The notes under the pieces are model-generated. The model was not told the origin of the DNA. It did no database searches and saw nothing but the letters and a program-made list of their open reading frames with translations. DNA of 64,000 nucleotides, taken from positions 32,405 through 96,404 of the forward strand of contig JBFLVI010000004.1 in the NCBI GenBank assembly GCA_040758635.1. The letters are read 5' to 3'. Positions 33,778 to 42,267 of this stretch are shown piece by piece. The translations under genes were made by a program, and so were the position numbers. How positions within the stretch are numbered: position 1 is the stretch's first letter; each line of letters begins with the position of its first letter. The DNA comes from Yes71-27 sp040758635 (lineage in GTDB: Bacteria; Bacillota; Desulfotomaculia; Desulfotomaculales; Ammonificaceae).

Positions 33778-34272
33778 TTGATACTTGACCTGGAAGATAA
33801 TATGTGCTTCGCGTGCAGTCCGAAAAATCCGATCGGACTCAAGCTGCGTTTCCGCCGGGAAGGCGACGTGGTGCGGGCGGGCTTTGTAGTCCGGCCGGAG
33901 CACCAGGGGTGGCCGGGGTGCCTGCACGGGGGCTTGGTCGCCACCCTGTGCGACGAGGCGATGGCGCAGTGGCTCTGGCTGCGGGAAATCGAAGCTTACA
34001 CCGGTGAATTGACGGTGCGCTTCAAGAAGAACGTTCCTGTCGGGACGCCGGTGGAGGTGGTCGCCGAGCTTGCCGCCCGCCGCGGGAGGCTGGTCCTTCT
34101 GACGGCGGCCGTACTGCTTCCCGGGGGAGTGGTGGCCGCGACTGCTTCCGGGAAGTTCCTGATGGGGAATTCCGGTCCGGCGGCGCTTTCGGACGGGGAA
34201 AATACAGACGGGGGTGAAAGCGGTGGATCGAGAAAAGGCCTTGAGGCTCCTGGCCACGCACCTGAAGAATAA
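33778..34272 (+). CDS. PaaI-like hotdog-fold thioesterase
   Basis: 164 residues. The hotdog motif is HQGWPGCLHGGLVATLCDEAMAQWL, with the HGG and the Asp/Glu of the helix as in PaaI/YiiD acyl-CoA thioesterases. N-terminal MCFACSPKNPIGL is typical of this subgroup. The C-terminal 35 residues are low-complexity. TTG 33778 follows GGGAGG by 7 bases; the open frame upstream lies in the repeat element. The end overlaps the next gene by 50 bases. Confidence 0.8.
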   Translation: MILDLEDNMCFACSPKNPIGLKLRFRREGDVVRAGFVVRPEHQGWPGCLHGGLVATLCDEAMAQWLWLREIEAYTGELTVRFKKNVPVGTPVEVVAELAARRGRLVLLTAAVLLPGGVVAATASGKFLMGNSGPAALSDGENTDGGESGGSRKGLEAPGHAPEE

Positions 34273-34774
34273 CAACCTGCGTAAACACTGCTTCGCGGTC
34301 GAGGCGGTGATGCGGGCCCTGGCCAGGCGGTTCGGTGAGGATGAGACGCTTTGGGGGCTGGCCGGACTTTTGCACGATATTGATTACGAGTGGACGAAAG
34401 ACGACCCTGCGCGGCACGGCATCGAAGGAGCAATACTTCTGGAGCGCCTGGGCCTGCCGGAAACCGTCGTTCAGGCAGTGCGCATGCATAACGACCGTCA
34501 CGGACTGCCCCGGGAGACCTTGCTGGACAAAGCCCTCTACGCGGTTGACCCGGTGACCGGGCTGATTACCGCCGCCGCTCTGATCAGGCCGGATAAGAGC
34601 CTGGCGGCGGTCGACGTGCCGTTCTTGCTGAACCGGTTCAAGGAGAAGTCTTTTGCGCGCGGTGCGAACCGGGAGCAGATTCTTTCCTGCGCCGAACTGG
34701 GGCTGACACTGGAAGAGTTCCTGGCGGTCGGCCTGGAGGCGATGCAGGGAATTGCTGCGGAACTCGGATTATGA
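34223..34774 (+). CDS. HD-domain (HDIG-type) hydrolase
   Basis: 183 residues. Metal-binding HD pattern: His in RKHCFAVEAVM, LLHDIDYEWTKDDPARHG and a later His in VRMHNDRHG. A stand-alone HD phosphohydrolase-like protein; substrate unknown. GTG 34223 chosen over GTG 34214, which overlaps the Shine-Dalgarno GGGGGTG. Overlaps the thioesterase gene. Confidence 0.78.
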   Translation: MDREKALRLLATHLKNNNLRKHCFAVEAVMRALARRFGEDETLWGLAGLLHDIDYEWTKDDPARHGIEGAILLERLGLPETVVQAVRMHNDRHGLPRETLLDKALYAVDPVTGLITAAALIRPDKSLAAVDVPFLLNRFKEKSFARGANREQILSCAELGLTLEEFLAVGLEAMQGIAAELGL

Positions 34775-34790
34775 GGAGGCAATTTTTCGC

Positions 34791-36929
34791 TTGACGCCGG
34801 TGGCTAAGAAAAAGATTGTGGCTAAAGAAGAGATTTTAGAATTTATGCGGCGGAAGGCCTACCGTCCCCTGACGGTCGCGGAACTGGCGCGCGTTTTTCT
34901 TTCCGAGGGCAAGGGGCTGAACGCCTTCAAGAAGCTCCTTCGGGAAATGGAGGAGGAGGGCCTCATCTACCAGACGCGGGCGGCGCGCTACGGGCTGCCG
35001 GAGCAGTTCAACCTGGTCGTCGGCAGGCTCGAGGGGCACCCCAAAGGATACGCCTTCCTGATTCCCGATAAAGAGGGGGCGCCGGATGTTTTCGTTGGCC
35101 CGGGGAGCCTGTACGGGGCGATGCACAATGACCGGGTGGCCGTCCGGCTACTGCCGCCGGGGAAAGGAAGAACCCGGGAAGGGGAAGTCGTGCGCATATT
35201 AAAGCGCGGTAACCGCCGCGCGGTGGGCACGCTGCGGAAGAAGCGGCGCTTTGCGGTGGTGATCCCGGACGACTCCCGCCTGGGAGCGGACATTGTCGTG
35301 CCACGCGGGCGCCTGACGGGGGCGAAAGACGGGGACAAGGTGGTGGTGGAGTTCACCGCTTACCCGGCGCCGAAAACCCCGCCCGAGGGGCGGGTGGTGG
35401 AGGTGCTCGGCCCTCCCGACGCGCCGGGAATGGACCTGTTGCTCCTTTGCCGGCGGTACGAGCTGCCGGATGAATTCCCCGCGAAGGTGCTCGGAGAAGC
35501 GGAAGCGATTCCGGCGGAGATTCCTGCAGCAGAGTTGAAGGGGCGGCGCGACCTCCGAGGCTGGCCGATTATCACCATTGACGGGGAGGACGCCAAGGAC
35601 CTGGACGACGCGGTAAGCCTCACGGTCAACGCTGACGGGACCTATCTCCTGGGCGTGCACATCGCGGACGTGGGCTACTATGTCCGGGAGGGCAGCGCCC
35701 TGGACAGGGAGGCCTTCAAACGGGGCACGAGCGTTTACATGCCCGGCCGGGTGATTCCGATGCTCCCGCCCAGGCTCTCCAACGGCATCTGCAGCCTGAA
35801 CCCGCAGGAGGACCGGTTAAGCTTTTCGGTGGTGATGACCGTTGACCTGGAAGGGGCGGTGCGGGACTACGAGATCTTTCTTTCGGTCATCCGTTCGCGG
35901 GCGCGCATGACGTATACCGACGTTTACCGGCTGCTGGAGGGCGACCCGGAGGTTGCCGGGCAGTACCGGGAACTGGTGGAAATGCTCACGCGGATGCGGG
36001 ACCTGTGCCTGATCCTCCGGCGGAGGCGGCTGGCCAGCGGCGCGATCGACCTCAACCTGCCGGAGACGAAGGTGGAGGTGGACGAGTCCGGCCGGCCGGT
36101 GGCGGTTTACCGGGCGCCCCGGACGGTCGCCGAACAGATCATCGAGGAGTTCATGCTCCTGACGAACGAAACGGTGGCCAGGCACGCGGCAGCCCTTGAA
36201 CTGCCGTTCATTTACCGGATTCACCCGAAGCCGGATGCAGAGAAAGTGGCCGCTCTGGAGGACCTGCTTGCCGGCTTCGGCTACGGCGCCCGGGGGCTCA
36301 CCCGGCTTGAGCCCGCAAGTTTTCAGGCGGTCCTGGACGTGGTCGCCGGAAAGCCCGAAGAACGGCTGATAAACATGGTGATGCTCCGCTCGATGAAGCA
36401 GGCCCGGTACGCGCCGGAACGCACCGCACATTTCGGGCTGGCCTCCGAGTACTACACCCATTTTACCTCGCCGATCCGGCGCTATCCCGACCTTTTCATC
36501 CACCGGGTGCTGCGGGAGGCGCTCCTGGGCAAGCTCTCCGAAAAAAGGGCGGCGGAACTGAGCGTACGGGCGGTGTACGCGGCGGCGGTGTCCTCGGAGC
36601 GGGAGCGGGTGGCGATGGAGGTGGAACGCGAGGCTACGGAGCTCAAGAAGGTCGCCTTCATGCGGGACAAGATCGGGAACGTCTACCCCGGGTTTGTAAG
36701 CGGCGTTACCGCCTGGGGCTTTTACGTGGAACTGGAGAATACAGTCGAAGGTCTTGTGCACGTACGGACGCTCACGGACGATTTTTACGTCTACGACGAG
36801 CGCAATTACACCCTGACGGGGCGGAATACCGGCAGATCGTACCGCCTCGGGGACCCGGTCCGGGTCCGGGTAGTCCGGGCGTCGGTAGAGGACCGGCTGG
36901 TTGAATTTGAACTCTGTACCGAAGGCTGA
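34791..36929 (+). CDS. rnr: Ribonuclease R
   Basis: 3'-5' exoribonuclease able to unwind structured RNA. About 712 residues: N-terminal winged helix (PLTVAELARVF), cold-shock domains, catalytic RNB domain with ITIDGEDAKDLDDAVSL carrying the active Asp residues, and C-terminal S1 domain (GNVYPGFVSGVTAWGFYVEL). The lysine-rich tail common in other RNase R is short. Start is uncertain: TTG 34791 (11 bases after GAGGAGG) is preferred, GTG 34800 is possible. smpB and tmRNA, common neighbours, do not follow. Confidence 0.92.
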   Translation: MTPVAKKKIVAKEEILEFMRRKAYRPLTVAELARVFLSEGKGLNAFKKLLREMEEEGLIYQTRAARYGLPEQFNLVVGRLEGHPKGYAFLIPDKEGAPDVFVGPGSLYGAMHNDRVAVRLLPPGKGRTREGEVVRILKRGNRRAVGTLRKKRRFAVVIPDDSRLGADIVVPRGRLTGAKDGDKVVVEFTAYPAPKTPPEGRVVEVLGPPDAPGMDLLLLCRRYELPDEFPAKVLGEAEAIPAEIPAAELKGRRDLRGWPIITIDGEDAKDLDDAVSLTVNADGTYLLGVHIADVGYYVREGSALDREAFKRGTSVYMPGRVIPMLPPRLSNGICSLNPQEDRLSFSVVMTVDLEGAVRDYEIFLSVIRSRARMTYTDVYRLLEGDPEVAGQYRELVEMLTRMRDLCLILRRRRLASGAIDLNLPETKVEVDESGRPVAVYRAPRTVAEQIIEEFMLLTNETVARHAAALELPFIYRIHPKPDAEKVAALEDLLAGFGYGARGLTRLEPASFQAVLDVVAGKPEERLINMVMLRSMKQARYAPERTAHFGLASEYYTHFTSPIRRYPDLFIHRVLREALLGKLSEKRAAELSVRAVYAAAVSSERERVAMEVEREATELKKVAFMRDKIGNVYPGFVSGVTAWGFYVELENTVEGLVHVRTLTDDFYVYDERNYTLTGRNTGRSYRLGDPVRVRVVRASVEDRLVEFELCTEG

Positions 36930-37053
36930 TTTTATCGGAGGAACACCGTATTTCGAAGGAAGTTAAAGATTTATGTCGAAAATAAAAAATAAAAATTGGT
37001 TGAATATTTTGACGACCGGGAGATGCGCCAACGCAGGCTATCCGGAGATTTTC

Positions 37054-37092
37054 TGTCGGATAGCTGACAAAGAACTTGTCGTTTACCGGACA
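37054..37092 (+). promoter_or_regulatory. Two TGTC-N8-GACA operators upstream of the Crp-family gene
   Basis: TGTCGGATAGCTGACA (37054-37069) and TGTCGTTTACCGGACA (37077-37092), centres 23 bp apart. The second overlaps a possible -35 (CGGACA, 37087-37092) placed 18 bases before TATTAT (37111-37116). This fits autoregulation by the gene product at 37140. Confidence 0.65.
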
Positions 37093-37139
37093 TCGCGGGC
37101 CTGCCGGGAGTATTATTTTTAGTTTAGGGGGGGTGTAGA

Positions 37140-37826
37140 GTGTTGGCAAAGGCAAAAAAAGACCTCCTCGAGGGTAACCCGCTGGTTTTAGACGACCAGG
37201 AAAAGGAACTCGTGCGCGAAACCGGCGTGACCGTAAACTACCCCAAGGGGCAGATAATTTTTGCCGCGGAGGAGATAGCGGACAGGGTTTACCTGATCGA
37301 AAAGGGCTGGGTCAGGATCTACCGGCTTTCCAGCGAAGGCCGCGAAGTCACCGTCGGCAGCATCCGTAATCCCGGCGAGATGATGGGGTTGGCGGAGACG
37401 CTTTACCACGGGAGGCGGACCTGTTTTGCGGGAGCGATAAGCGACGTCACCCTGGTCGTGGTGACGAAAAGAGACTTCCTGGATCTCCTCACGGAGGAAC
37501 ACGAGCTTTCACTTAAAGTAGCCAAGCTTCTGGCAGCCCGGATGCGGGAGGCCGAAGCGATGGTTCACGAGTTGGTTTGCTGGCAGGTTCCCGGTCGTTT
37601 GGCCCTGCTCCTGCTCAAAATCAGCGAACGGTGCGGGATTCCGGAGAGCGACGGGGTAACGATTAAACTGCGGCTTACCCACGAAGACATCGCCGGGATG
37701 ATCGGCACTACCCGCCAGACGGTAACCTCGCTCTTAAATACCTTCAAGCGCGAGAAATCAATTGAATTTCAAGGTCGCGAGATCAAGATCCTCGACGCTA
37801 AGAAGCTTGCAAGCTGGATCGTTTAA
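37140..37826 (+). CDS. Crp/Fnr-family transcription regulator
   Basis: 228 residues. N-terminal cyclic-nucleotide-like sensor barrel (QIIFAAEEIADRVYLIEKGWVRIYRLSSEGREVTVG), dimer helix, and C-terminal winged helix with LTHEDIAGMIGTTRQTVTSLLNTF. The recognition helix reads TRQT: Gln replaces the Glu of Crp (SRET), as in the CO sensor CooA, which binds TGTC rather than TGTGA half-sites. This matches the TGTC-N8-GACA sites nearby. No Fnr-type cysteine cluster at the N-terminus. GTG start with a G-rich Shine-Dalgarno. The signal sensed is unknown. Confidence 0.85.
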   Translation: MLAKAKKDLLEGNPLVLDDQEKELVRETGVTVNYPKGQIIFAAEEIADRVYLIEKGWVRIYRLSSEGREVTVGSIRNPGEMMGLAETLYHGRRTCFAGAISDVTLVVVTKRDFLDLLTEEHELSLKVAKLLAARMREAEAMVHELVCWQVPGRLALLLLKISERCGIPESDGVTIKLRLTHEDIAGMIGTTRQTVTSLLNTFKREKSIEFQGREIKILDAKKLASWIV

Positions 37827-38002
37827 GCCCACCTCTGCGAGTTCCCTTTCATAAAGAGTTGCATTATTTCTTTTACCCGGCACGCGCATTTTTTGAACTT
37901 TGAGTGCCAGCGTTATTTTTTTTACGGCTTTTTCAGTTCGTACTGCCGCGCGTTCGGGGCTTTGAAGGCTCAACAAGGCGTTCTAAGACAAAATATCATC
38001 AG

Positions 38003-38062
38003 TGTCGGCCATCCGACATTATTTTGTCAAATGCTTGTCGAGCTTTTGTCATCCCTGAGACA
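38003..38062 (+). promoter_or_regulatory. Three phased TGTC-N8-GACA sites upstream of the TauE gene
   Basis: TGTCGGCCATCCGACA (38003-38018, perfect palindrome in its 6-bp arms), TGTCAAATGCTTGTCG (38025-38040, right half degenerate) and TGTCATCCCTGAGACA (38047-38062), spaced exactly 22 bp. They lie 180-240 bases before the permease start. The remainder of the 413-base gap (37827-38239) has no gene; a TG-T-GATAAG near 38118-38126 might be the -10. Confidence 0.65.
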
Positions 38063-38239
38063 TCTTAGATGGCGTCGGGATGTTACTGTCATGGTAAGGT
38101 GGCGGACGGTTCGTAAGTGTGATAAGTGGGTATGACAGGCTAAGCAATTACCCGGAATTGTAAAGTAAAGGGGGGATTGTAGAAAAAATATGGGACCTGG
38201 GTATGATGCATCAATTTCGGGTAGCAAGGAGGGTGAAAA

Positions 38240-39442
38240 ATGAAAGGAAGATCCTGGCTTGAGGTTGCTGCGGCCGTAATGCTCTTGATTTTTTTAGTCA
38301 CTCTGGCCGTAGGAGCAGCCGGCGCAGGAGCGCAGCCTTCGGAAGCCGGTAAGCAGGTGGTCGGCAGTAATCTGGATCTGCCCGGAAAACTCGGCGAGGC
38401 GATTAAAGCGGTTCCTCTCGGCGAAGGAAAGGGAAAGATAGACCCGAACGCGCCCAGGGGTTTCTTAGGTATCCCCGGTGCACCTAAGGTTAATCCTGTT
38501 CTTGCTTTTCTCTGGGCTATCTGGGTAGGCTGGATCTTTACCACGGTGGGAGCATTCGGCGGCATTATGGCGGGCGTCGGGCATATGACCGTGTATGGCC
38601 TCGGCGACTATACCAAGGCTTTCAAGAAAACCGCTCCGGCGTTTAACAAAGTCCTGACCGACTGCATCCGGATGGCCAACCAGTGGCTTGTGGGGCTTTC
38701 ATCCTTTATCGGAACCATTACCTATTTGCGGATGGGACGTCTGGCCTGGCCGCTCGGTATCGCCCTTGGTGTGGGTTCGATTACGGGAGCTGGGCTCATT
38801 CCGTGGCTTACGGGTGGTAAAATCACCTTAAGCCAGTACATGGGCTGGTTCGGTCTGGTCGTCTTTGTCATCGGCGGCTTCCTTCTCTACGAGACGACGC
38901 CGCGGGGTCAGGCACGCAAGAAAGAGGCCAAAGCCGCGGCGCAGGCGTTTGAAAAGAGCGTGAAAGAAAAAGGCGACGTTGAGGGAATCAAGGTTACCAA
39001 GTGGAGCTTCTCGCGTATCGAGTTCAGCTTCTTTGGCGTTCAGTTCGGTTTTAATCCCGTCTGGCCTTTCGTGGGCGGTTTCTTCATCGCTGCTCTTTCG
39101 GCCTTTTTAGGTATCGGGGGCGGCTTCCTTTACGTGCCTTTCCTTACCAGCGTCGTGGGACTGCCGATGTATGTGGTGGCCGGCACCTCGGCCATGGCCG
39201 TCTTTCTCAGTATGTTTATGAGCATCATTTCTTACATTAAACTGGCAGGCGCGGCGGTGGACTGGGCTTTGATCGGCACACAGTTGGTCGGAATTTTTGT
39301 CGGCTCCATGATCGGGCCGCGCACGCAGAAGTATATTCCCGACGTCTGGCTGAAGCGGCTCTTTGTGGTGCTGGCTCTTTATGTCGGCTTGAGATACTTT
39401 AGTAAAGGCTTCTTCGGGCAAGCTTGGCTACCCCCATTCTAG
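38240..39442 (+). CDS. TauE/SafE-family permease with an N-terminal extension
   Basis: 400 residues. TauE/SafE proteins export or import sulfite, sulfonates or other small anions. Two repeats are visible: FLWAIWVGWIFTTVGAFGGIMAGVGH (about 95-120) and FVGGFFIAALSAFLGIGGGFLYVPFL (about 280-305), each the glycine-rich start of a repeat. An N-terminal signal-like helix and about 60 soluble residues precede the first repeat, and a Lys/Glu/Ala-rich loop (225-255) joins the halves. ATG with AAGGAGG upstream. Controlled by the phased sites before it, by inference. Confidence 0.85.
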   Translation: MKGRSWLEVAAAVMLLIFLVTLAVGAAGAGAQPSEAGKQVVGSNLDLPGKLGEAIKAVPLGEGKGKIDPNAPRGFLGIPGAPKVNPVLAFLWAIWVGWIFTTVGAFGGIMAGVGHMTVYGLGDYTKAFKKTAPAFNKVLTDCIRMANQWLVGLSSFIGTITYLRMGRLAWPLGIALGVGSITGAGLIPWLTGGKITLSQYMGWFGLVVFVIGGFLLYETTPRGQARKKEAKAAAQAFEKSVKEKGDVEGIKVTKWSFSRIEFSFFGVQFGFNPVWPFVGGFFIAALSAFLGIGGGFLYVPFLTSVVGLPMYVVAGTSAMAVFLSMFMSIISYIKLAGAAVDWALIGTQLVGIFVGSMIGPRTQKYIPDVWLKRLFVVLALYVGLRYFSKGFFGQAWLPPF

Positions 39443-39492
39443 GTTTGACCGTAAGTAGGGATGAAAACCGTGAGGAGGGCCGGTAGAGGTCA

Positions 39493-40146
39493 ATGTTAAA
39501 GGGCGCGGTAAGTGCTTTTTGTAGCGTATCAGTATTCCAGAGCGAGGTGGCGGATTTGCTGGGTGCCGTTGATTCGGTCCTGATTACCCTTTACCTGGTA
39601 ACCGGACACCCCGTGTTGGATTATTTTATCGGGACCTTCTTGCTGGCCCTTTTCACGGTCATCCTGGGCGAGTTTACCATTTCTCTGCTCTTCAGAATTA
39701 ACCGAAAACACCTCGACCGGCTCAACAACCGCCTGGTAGAGACATATGACCTATCAATCCACGCCTACCAGTCAGGAGACCGAAAAAGTTACGCCGCCTG
39801 TAACAAAGAAGCCAACGACGCCTTCGGTCATGTCTTTTTCAATATGGTGGCCCTTTCTGCGGCTTCGCTGTGGCCGATTTTCTTTGCGCTGGCCTGGATG
39901 CAGCTCCGCTTTATGGGTATTAAATTTCCCATCCCTCTTACTGGCTGGTCGGTAAATTATGTGGTCACCTTCCTTGTTTGCTATATTCTGGCCCGGATGG
40001 TCTTCGGGCGCGTTAAGCACCGGTTGCCTTACTTCAGGGATGTCTGTGCGACACTCAAAGATTACGAGAAAGAGAACCCGCGGATGGCGAGCGTAGCCGA
40101 ACCTGTCTCCGGAAAAGGGCAATACCCGGCAAGTCAGAATCAGTGA
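39493..40146 (+). CDS. Unknown membrane protein, cotranscribed with the TauE permease
   Basis: 217 residues. A helix (LDYFIGTFLLALFTVILGEFTISLLF), then a basic and acidic helical segment (RINRKHLDRLNNRLVETYDLSIHAYQSGDRKSYAACNKE split over about 80-115), then two or three helices. A long charged hairpin between membrane helices recalls DUF106/EMC3-type members of the Oxa1 superfamily, but similarity is only in layout. Starts 50 bases after the permease gene. It may assist the permease; no activity can be assigned. Confidence 0.6.
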   Translation: MLKGAVSAFCSVSVFQSEVADLLGAVDSVLITLYLVTGHPVLDYFIGTFLLALFTVILGEFTISLLFRINRKHLDRLNNRLVETYDLSIHAYQSGDRKSYAACNKEANDAFGHVFFNMVALSAASLWPIFFALAWMQLRFMGIKFPIPLTGWSVNYVVTFLVCYILARMVFGRVKHRLPYFRDVCATLKDYEKENPRMASVAEPVSGKGQYPASQNQ

Positions 40147-40234
40147 TCTTGACCTCCGGGAAGGGTATTCAATCGCGGGGTACCGTATCCGGCACCCCCG
40201 CATCAATTGGTCGTAACTCATTCAAGGTAACCCT

Positions 40235-40295
40235 TGTCAGCCCCCTGACATTTATCTGTCGGACGGCTGGCAAAGCCGCTGTCGTTTTTGAGACG
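40235..40295 (+). promoter_or_regulatory. Three phased TGTC-N8-GACA sites upstream of the DUF169 gene
   Basis: TGTCAGCCCCCTGACA (40235-40250), TGTCGGACGGCTGGCA (40257-40272, one mismatch) and TGTCGTTTTTGAGACG (40280-40295, one mismatch), centres 22 and 23 bp apart. Same pattern as the arrays at 37.1 and 38.0 kb. Confidence 0.65.
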
Positions 40296-40426
40296 TTATC
40301 AAGTCTTCTGAGATGCTACTCTTGTTCTGGGAGTACTTTCCCAGAAAGGAGGGCTACAGGATCGCGGGCTTAGTTGCTTTTTGCCGGGTTTATGCAAGAT
40401 TTTAGGTCTTGAAGGAGGGGTTAATA

Positions 40427-41248
40427 GTGGAGCAGGTATTGGTGGGTGAATCGCGGCGGATGGATTCTCCGAATCTTGGCTATAAAGATATGCAAAAGGT
40501 GCTGATGGATGAACTGCGGCTGATGCATTATCCGGTGGCGGTGAAATTTGTTTTTCGGGGGGAGGAACTGGAGGATTTTACCTCTAACGCTTCTTATTAC
40601 GAGCCGGTGAAGCCGCTTACCTTTTGCCAGTTTGAGATCGCGGCCCGGATGAAGGGCCAGACCGTGATCGGGACGAAGGAGACCCTCGGTTGCAGCAACG
40701 CCGCTTTTGTTTTCGGCTGGAAGGCTTACGACGACGGAGAAGTGAAGAGCCACCTTAAGTATGTAAAAAGCTGGGATCAGGCGGCGAAGTTTGTACAGAC
40801 AAAGTCCCGCCTGCCGGAAGGGGCGCTCAAGGCCTTTATCGTTTCCCCCCTTAGTGATGCCTATTTTCCACCCGATGTGGTCCACTTTTATTGTGACAAT
40901 ATGCAGGCCTACCACCTGGTGGTGGATTACATGGCGGCGATGGATGTCCACCCGTTGCGTTCGAATCTCACGATGAATTCGGCGGCCTGCGCGGGAAATG
41001 TGTACGCTTATAATGAAAAATCCGCCAACCTGCTTCCGGCCTGCAGCGGCAGTTACAATGCCGGTAAAACGGAGCGGGGCGAGATAAACGTGATAATTCC
41101 GGGAGAACAGATCGAAGCGACCGTACAGCGGCTACTGGACCGGATAAAGAATTACGGTAGCGCGTCCGTTACCAGACCAGGCGATCTTTTCCCCGGTGCT
41201 GATGTTTGCAAGAACTGCCCCTTGATCGTCTTTAAAAAGAAAAAATAG
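40427..41248 (+). CDS. DUF169 family protein
   Basis: About 273 residues. Family features: PVAVKFVFRGEEL near the start, KPLTFCQFEIAARMKGQTVIGTKETLGCSNAAFVFGW in the centre (split here: Cys in TFCQ and in GCSN), and a C-terminal CKNCP. The conserved cysteines suggest metal or FeS binding. DUF169 proteins are common in anaerobes and methanogens and have no known function. GTG 40427 follows AAGGAGGGG. It has its own operator array and a terminator after it. Confidence 0.78.
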   Translation: MEQVLVGESRRMDSPNLGYKDMQKVLMDELRLMHYPVAVKFVFRGEELEDFTSNASYYEPVKPLTFCQFEIAARMKGQTVIGTKETLGCSNAAFVFGWKAYDDGEVKSHLKYVKSWDQAAKFVQTKSRLPEGALKAFIVSPLSDAYFPPDVVHFYCDNMQAYHLVVDYMAAMDVHPLRSNLTMNSAACAGNVYAYNEKSANLLPACSGSYNAGKTERGEINVIIPGEQIEATVQRLLDRIKNYGSASVTRPGDLFPGADVCKNCPLIVFKKKK

Positions 41249-41284
41249 CTCTGCGCCGGCCCGCTGCCGGACAGCATGACGGAG

Positions 41285-41318
41285 GCGCCTGCCTTCTCTT
41301 GGGGCAGGTGCTTTCGAT
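41285..41318 (+). terminator. Intrinsic terminator after the DUF169 gene
   Basis: GCGCCTGCC (41285-41293) pairs with GGCAGGTGC (41303-41311) with one G-T pair, followed by TTTCGATTCTT. A 9-bp stem with a modest T-tract. Confidence 0.6.
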
Positions 41319-41384
41319 TCTTCACCGATCGCTTAAGAAAATTTGAGAGAAAATAGAAAATCCTGTAAAAGGGGGGTGGTGTTG

Positions 41385-41579
41385 GTGAAAGAGGCAACGA
41401 AAAAGGCGAGGGCGCGGGTGGTGCTGCCAGACGAGGATTACATCGCGGCGGTGCGCGCACTCTACAGAGTTGAAGGCGGACCGATGGATTACAGGATAGT
41501 GGCGCGGACGCTCGGTGTGCACCCTTCGACGGCGCGGTTCCGACTTACGAAGCTCTATATCAAAGGACGGCTCGGTTGA
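41385..41579 (+). CDS. Small winged-helix-like DNA-binding protein
   Basis: About 64 residues. The C-terminal 40 residues, YIAAVRALYRVEGGPMDYRIVARTLGVHPSTARFRLTKLYIKG, form a helix-turn-helix with a second helix suited to DNA contact. It resembles the HTH of MarR/DtxR-type or replication-control proteins but lacks an effector domain. GTG 41385 follows AAAGGGGGG. Lies 85 bases before the rplM promoter; no target known. Confidence 0.5.
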   Translation: MKEATKKARARVVLPDEDYIAAVRALYRVEGGPMDYRIVARTLGVHPSTARFRLTKLYIKGRLG

Positions 41580-41663
41580 GTACTGACCTGGAGGCACGGG
41601 CCGCTGGGGAGCGGACTTCGGGAGGTGAGGCGGTGAAGTTAAGCGAGCTCAAAATTCGAACTC

Positions 41664-41690
41664 TTGACAGAGGGAAACCATCTGTATTAA
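41664..41690 (+). promoter_or_regulatory. Promoter for rplM-rpsI
   Basis: TTGACA at 41664-41669 and TATTAA at 41685-41690 (15-base spacer, slightly short). The start would be near 41697, leaving a leader of about 130 bases. Confidence 0.6.
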
Positions 41691-41715
41691 ACTTTTCCTT
41701 GTATGACTTTTCGTC

Positions 41716-41809
41716 CTGGTACGGTTTTCTGTACCGGTGTTTTTATTCGGTTACTTGCGAAAACTTCAGGTGAGTCCCTTTTTCCACTTGGTGGGCGACC
41801 GGACCTCAC
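41716..41809 (+). ncRNA. Structured leader of rplM-rpsI (possible L13 autoregulatory leader)
   Basis: A 7-bp hairpin, CTGGTAC / GTACCGG (41716-41737), is followed by TGTTTTTATT and looks like an attenuator. Then GGTGAGTCC (41770-41778) can pair with GGACCTCAC (41801-41809) around a small hairpin CCAC-TTG-GTGG (41784-41794). Ribosomal protein leaders of this operon are known in Bacilli; whether this is the same class is not established. Confidence 0.45.
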
Positions 41810-41828
41810 TTTAAGGGGGCAGAAAAAG

Positions 41829-42257
41829 ATGCGTACATTCATGGCAAAAGCCGGGGAAATCAAGCGGTGCTGGTACGTGCTCGACGCGGCGGGAAAACCG
41901 CTTGGCCGGCTGGCGAGTGCGGCGGCGCGGATCCTGCGCGGCAAGCACAAGCCGGTTTTTACCCCGCACGTGGACACGGGTGACCACGTGATCATCATCA
42001 ACGCGGAAAAGGTCCTGCTCACAGGCAACAAGCTCCGGAACAAGCTTTTCATCCGGCACTCGGGTTATCCGGGGGGGCTGAAGGTAATGAATTACGCCAC
42101 CCTCATGCGGACGCGGCCGGAACTTGCGGTCCGGAAGGCGGTGGAGGGGATGTTGCCCCACAACCGTCTGGGAGCGCGGATGGCCAAAAAGCTGAAGGTT
42201 TACCGGGGTCCGGAGCACCCGCACCAGGCACAGCAGCCTGAGTTATTAGAGTTTTAG
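41829..42257 (+). CDS. rplM: 50S ribosomal protein L13
   Basis: 142 residues, normal length. Recognised by WYVLDAAGKPLGRLAS, HVDTGDHVIIINAEKV and YRGPEHPHQAQQPE. ATG 41829 follows AAGGGGG by 9 bases; a second ATG 12 bases on is possible. rpsI follows 10 bases later. Confidence 0.97.
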   Translation: MRTFMAKAGEIKRCWYVLDAAGKPLGRLASAAARILRGKHKPVFTPHVDTGDHVIIINAEKVLLTGNKLRNKLFIRHSGYPGGLKVMNYATLMRTRPELAVRKAVEGMLPHNRLGARMAKKLKVYRGPEHPHQAQQPELLEF

Positions 42258-42267
42258 GAGGGATATA

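Noticed and set aside
41576..41773. Small frames (TTG 41576 or GTG 41633) between the HTH gene and rplM
   Set aside because: They run across the rplM promoter and leader; a decent Shine-Dalgarno precedes GTG 41633 but the product has no recognisable feature.
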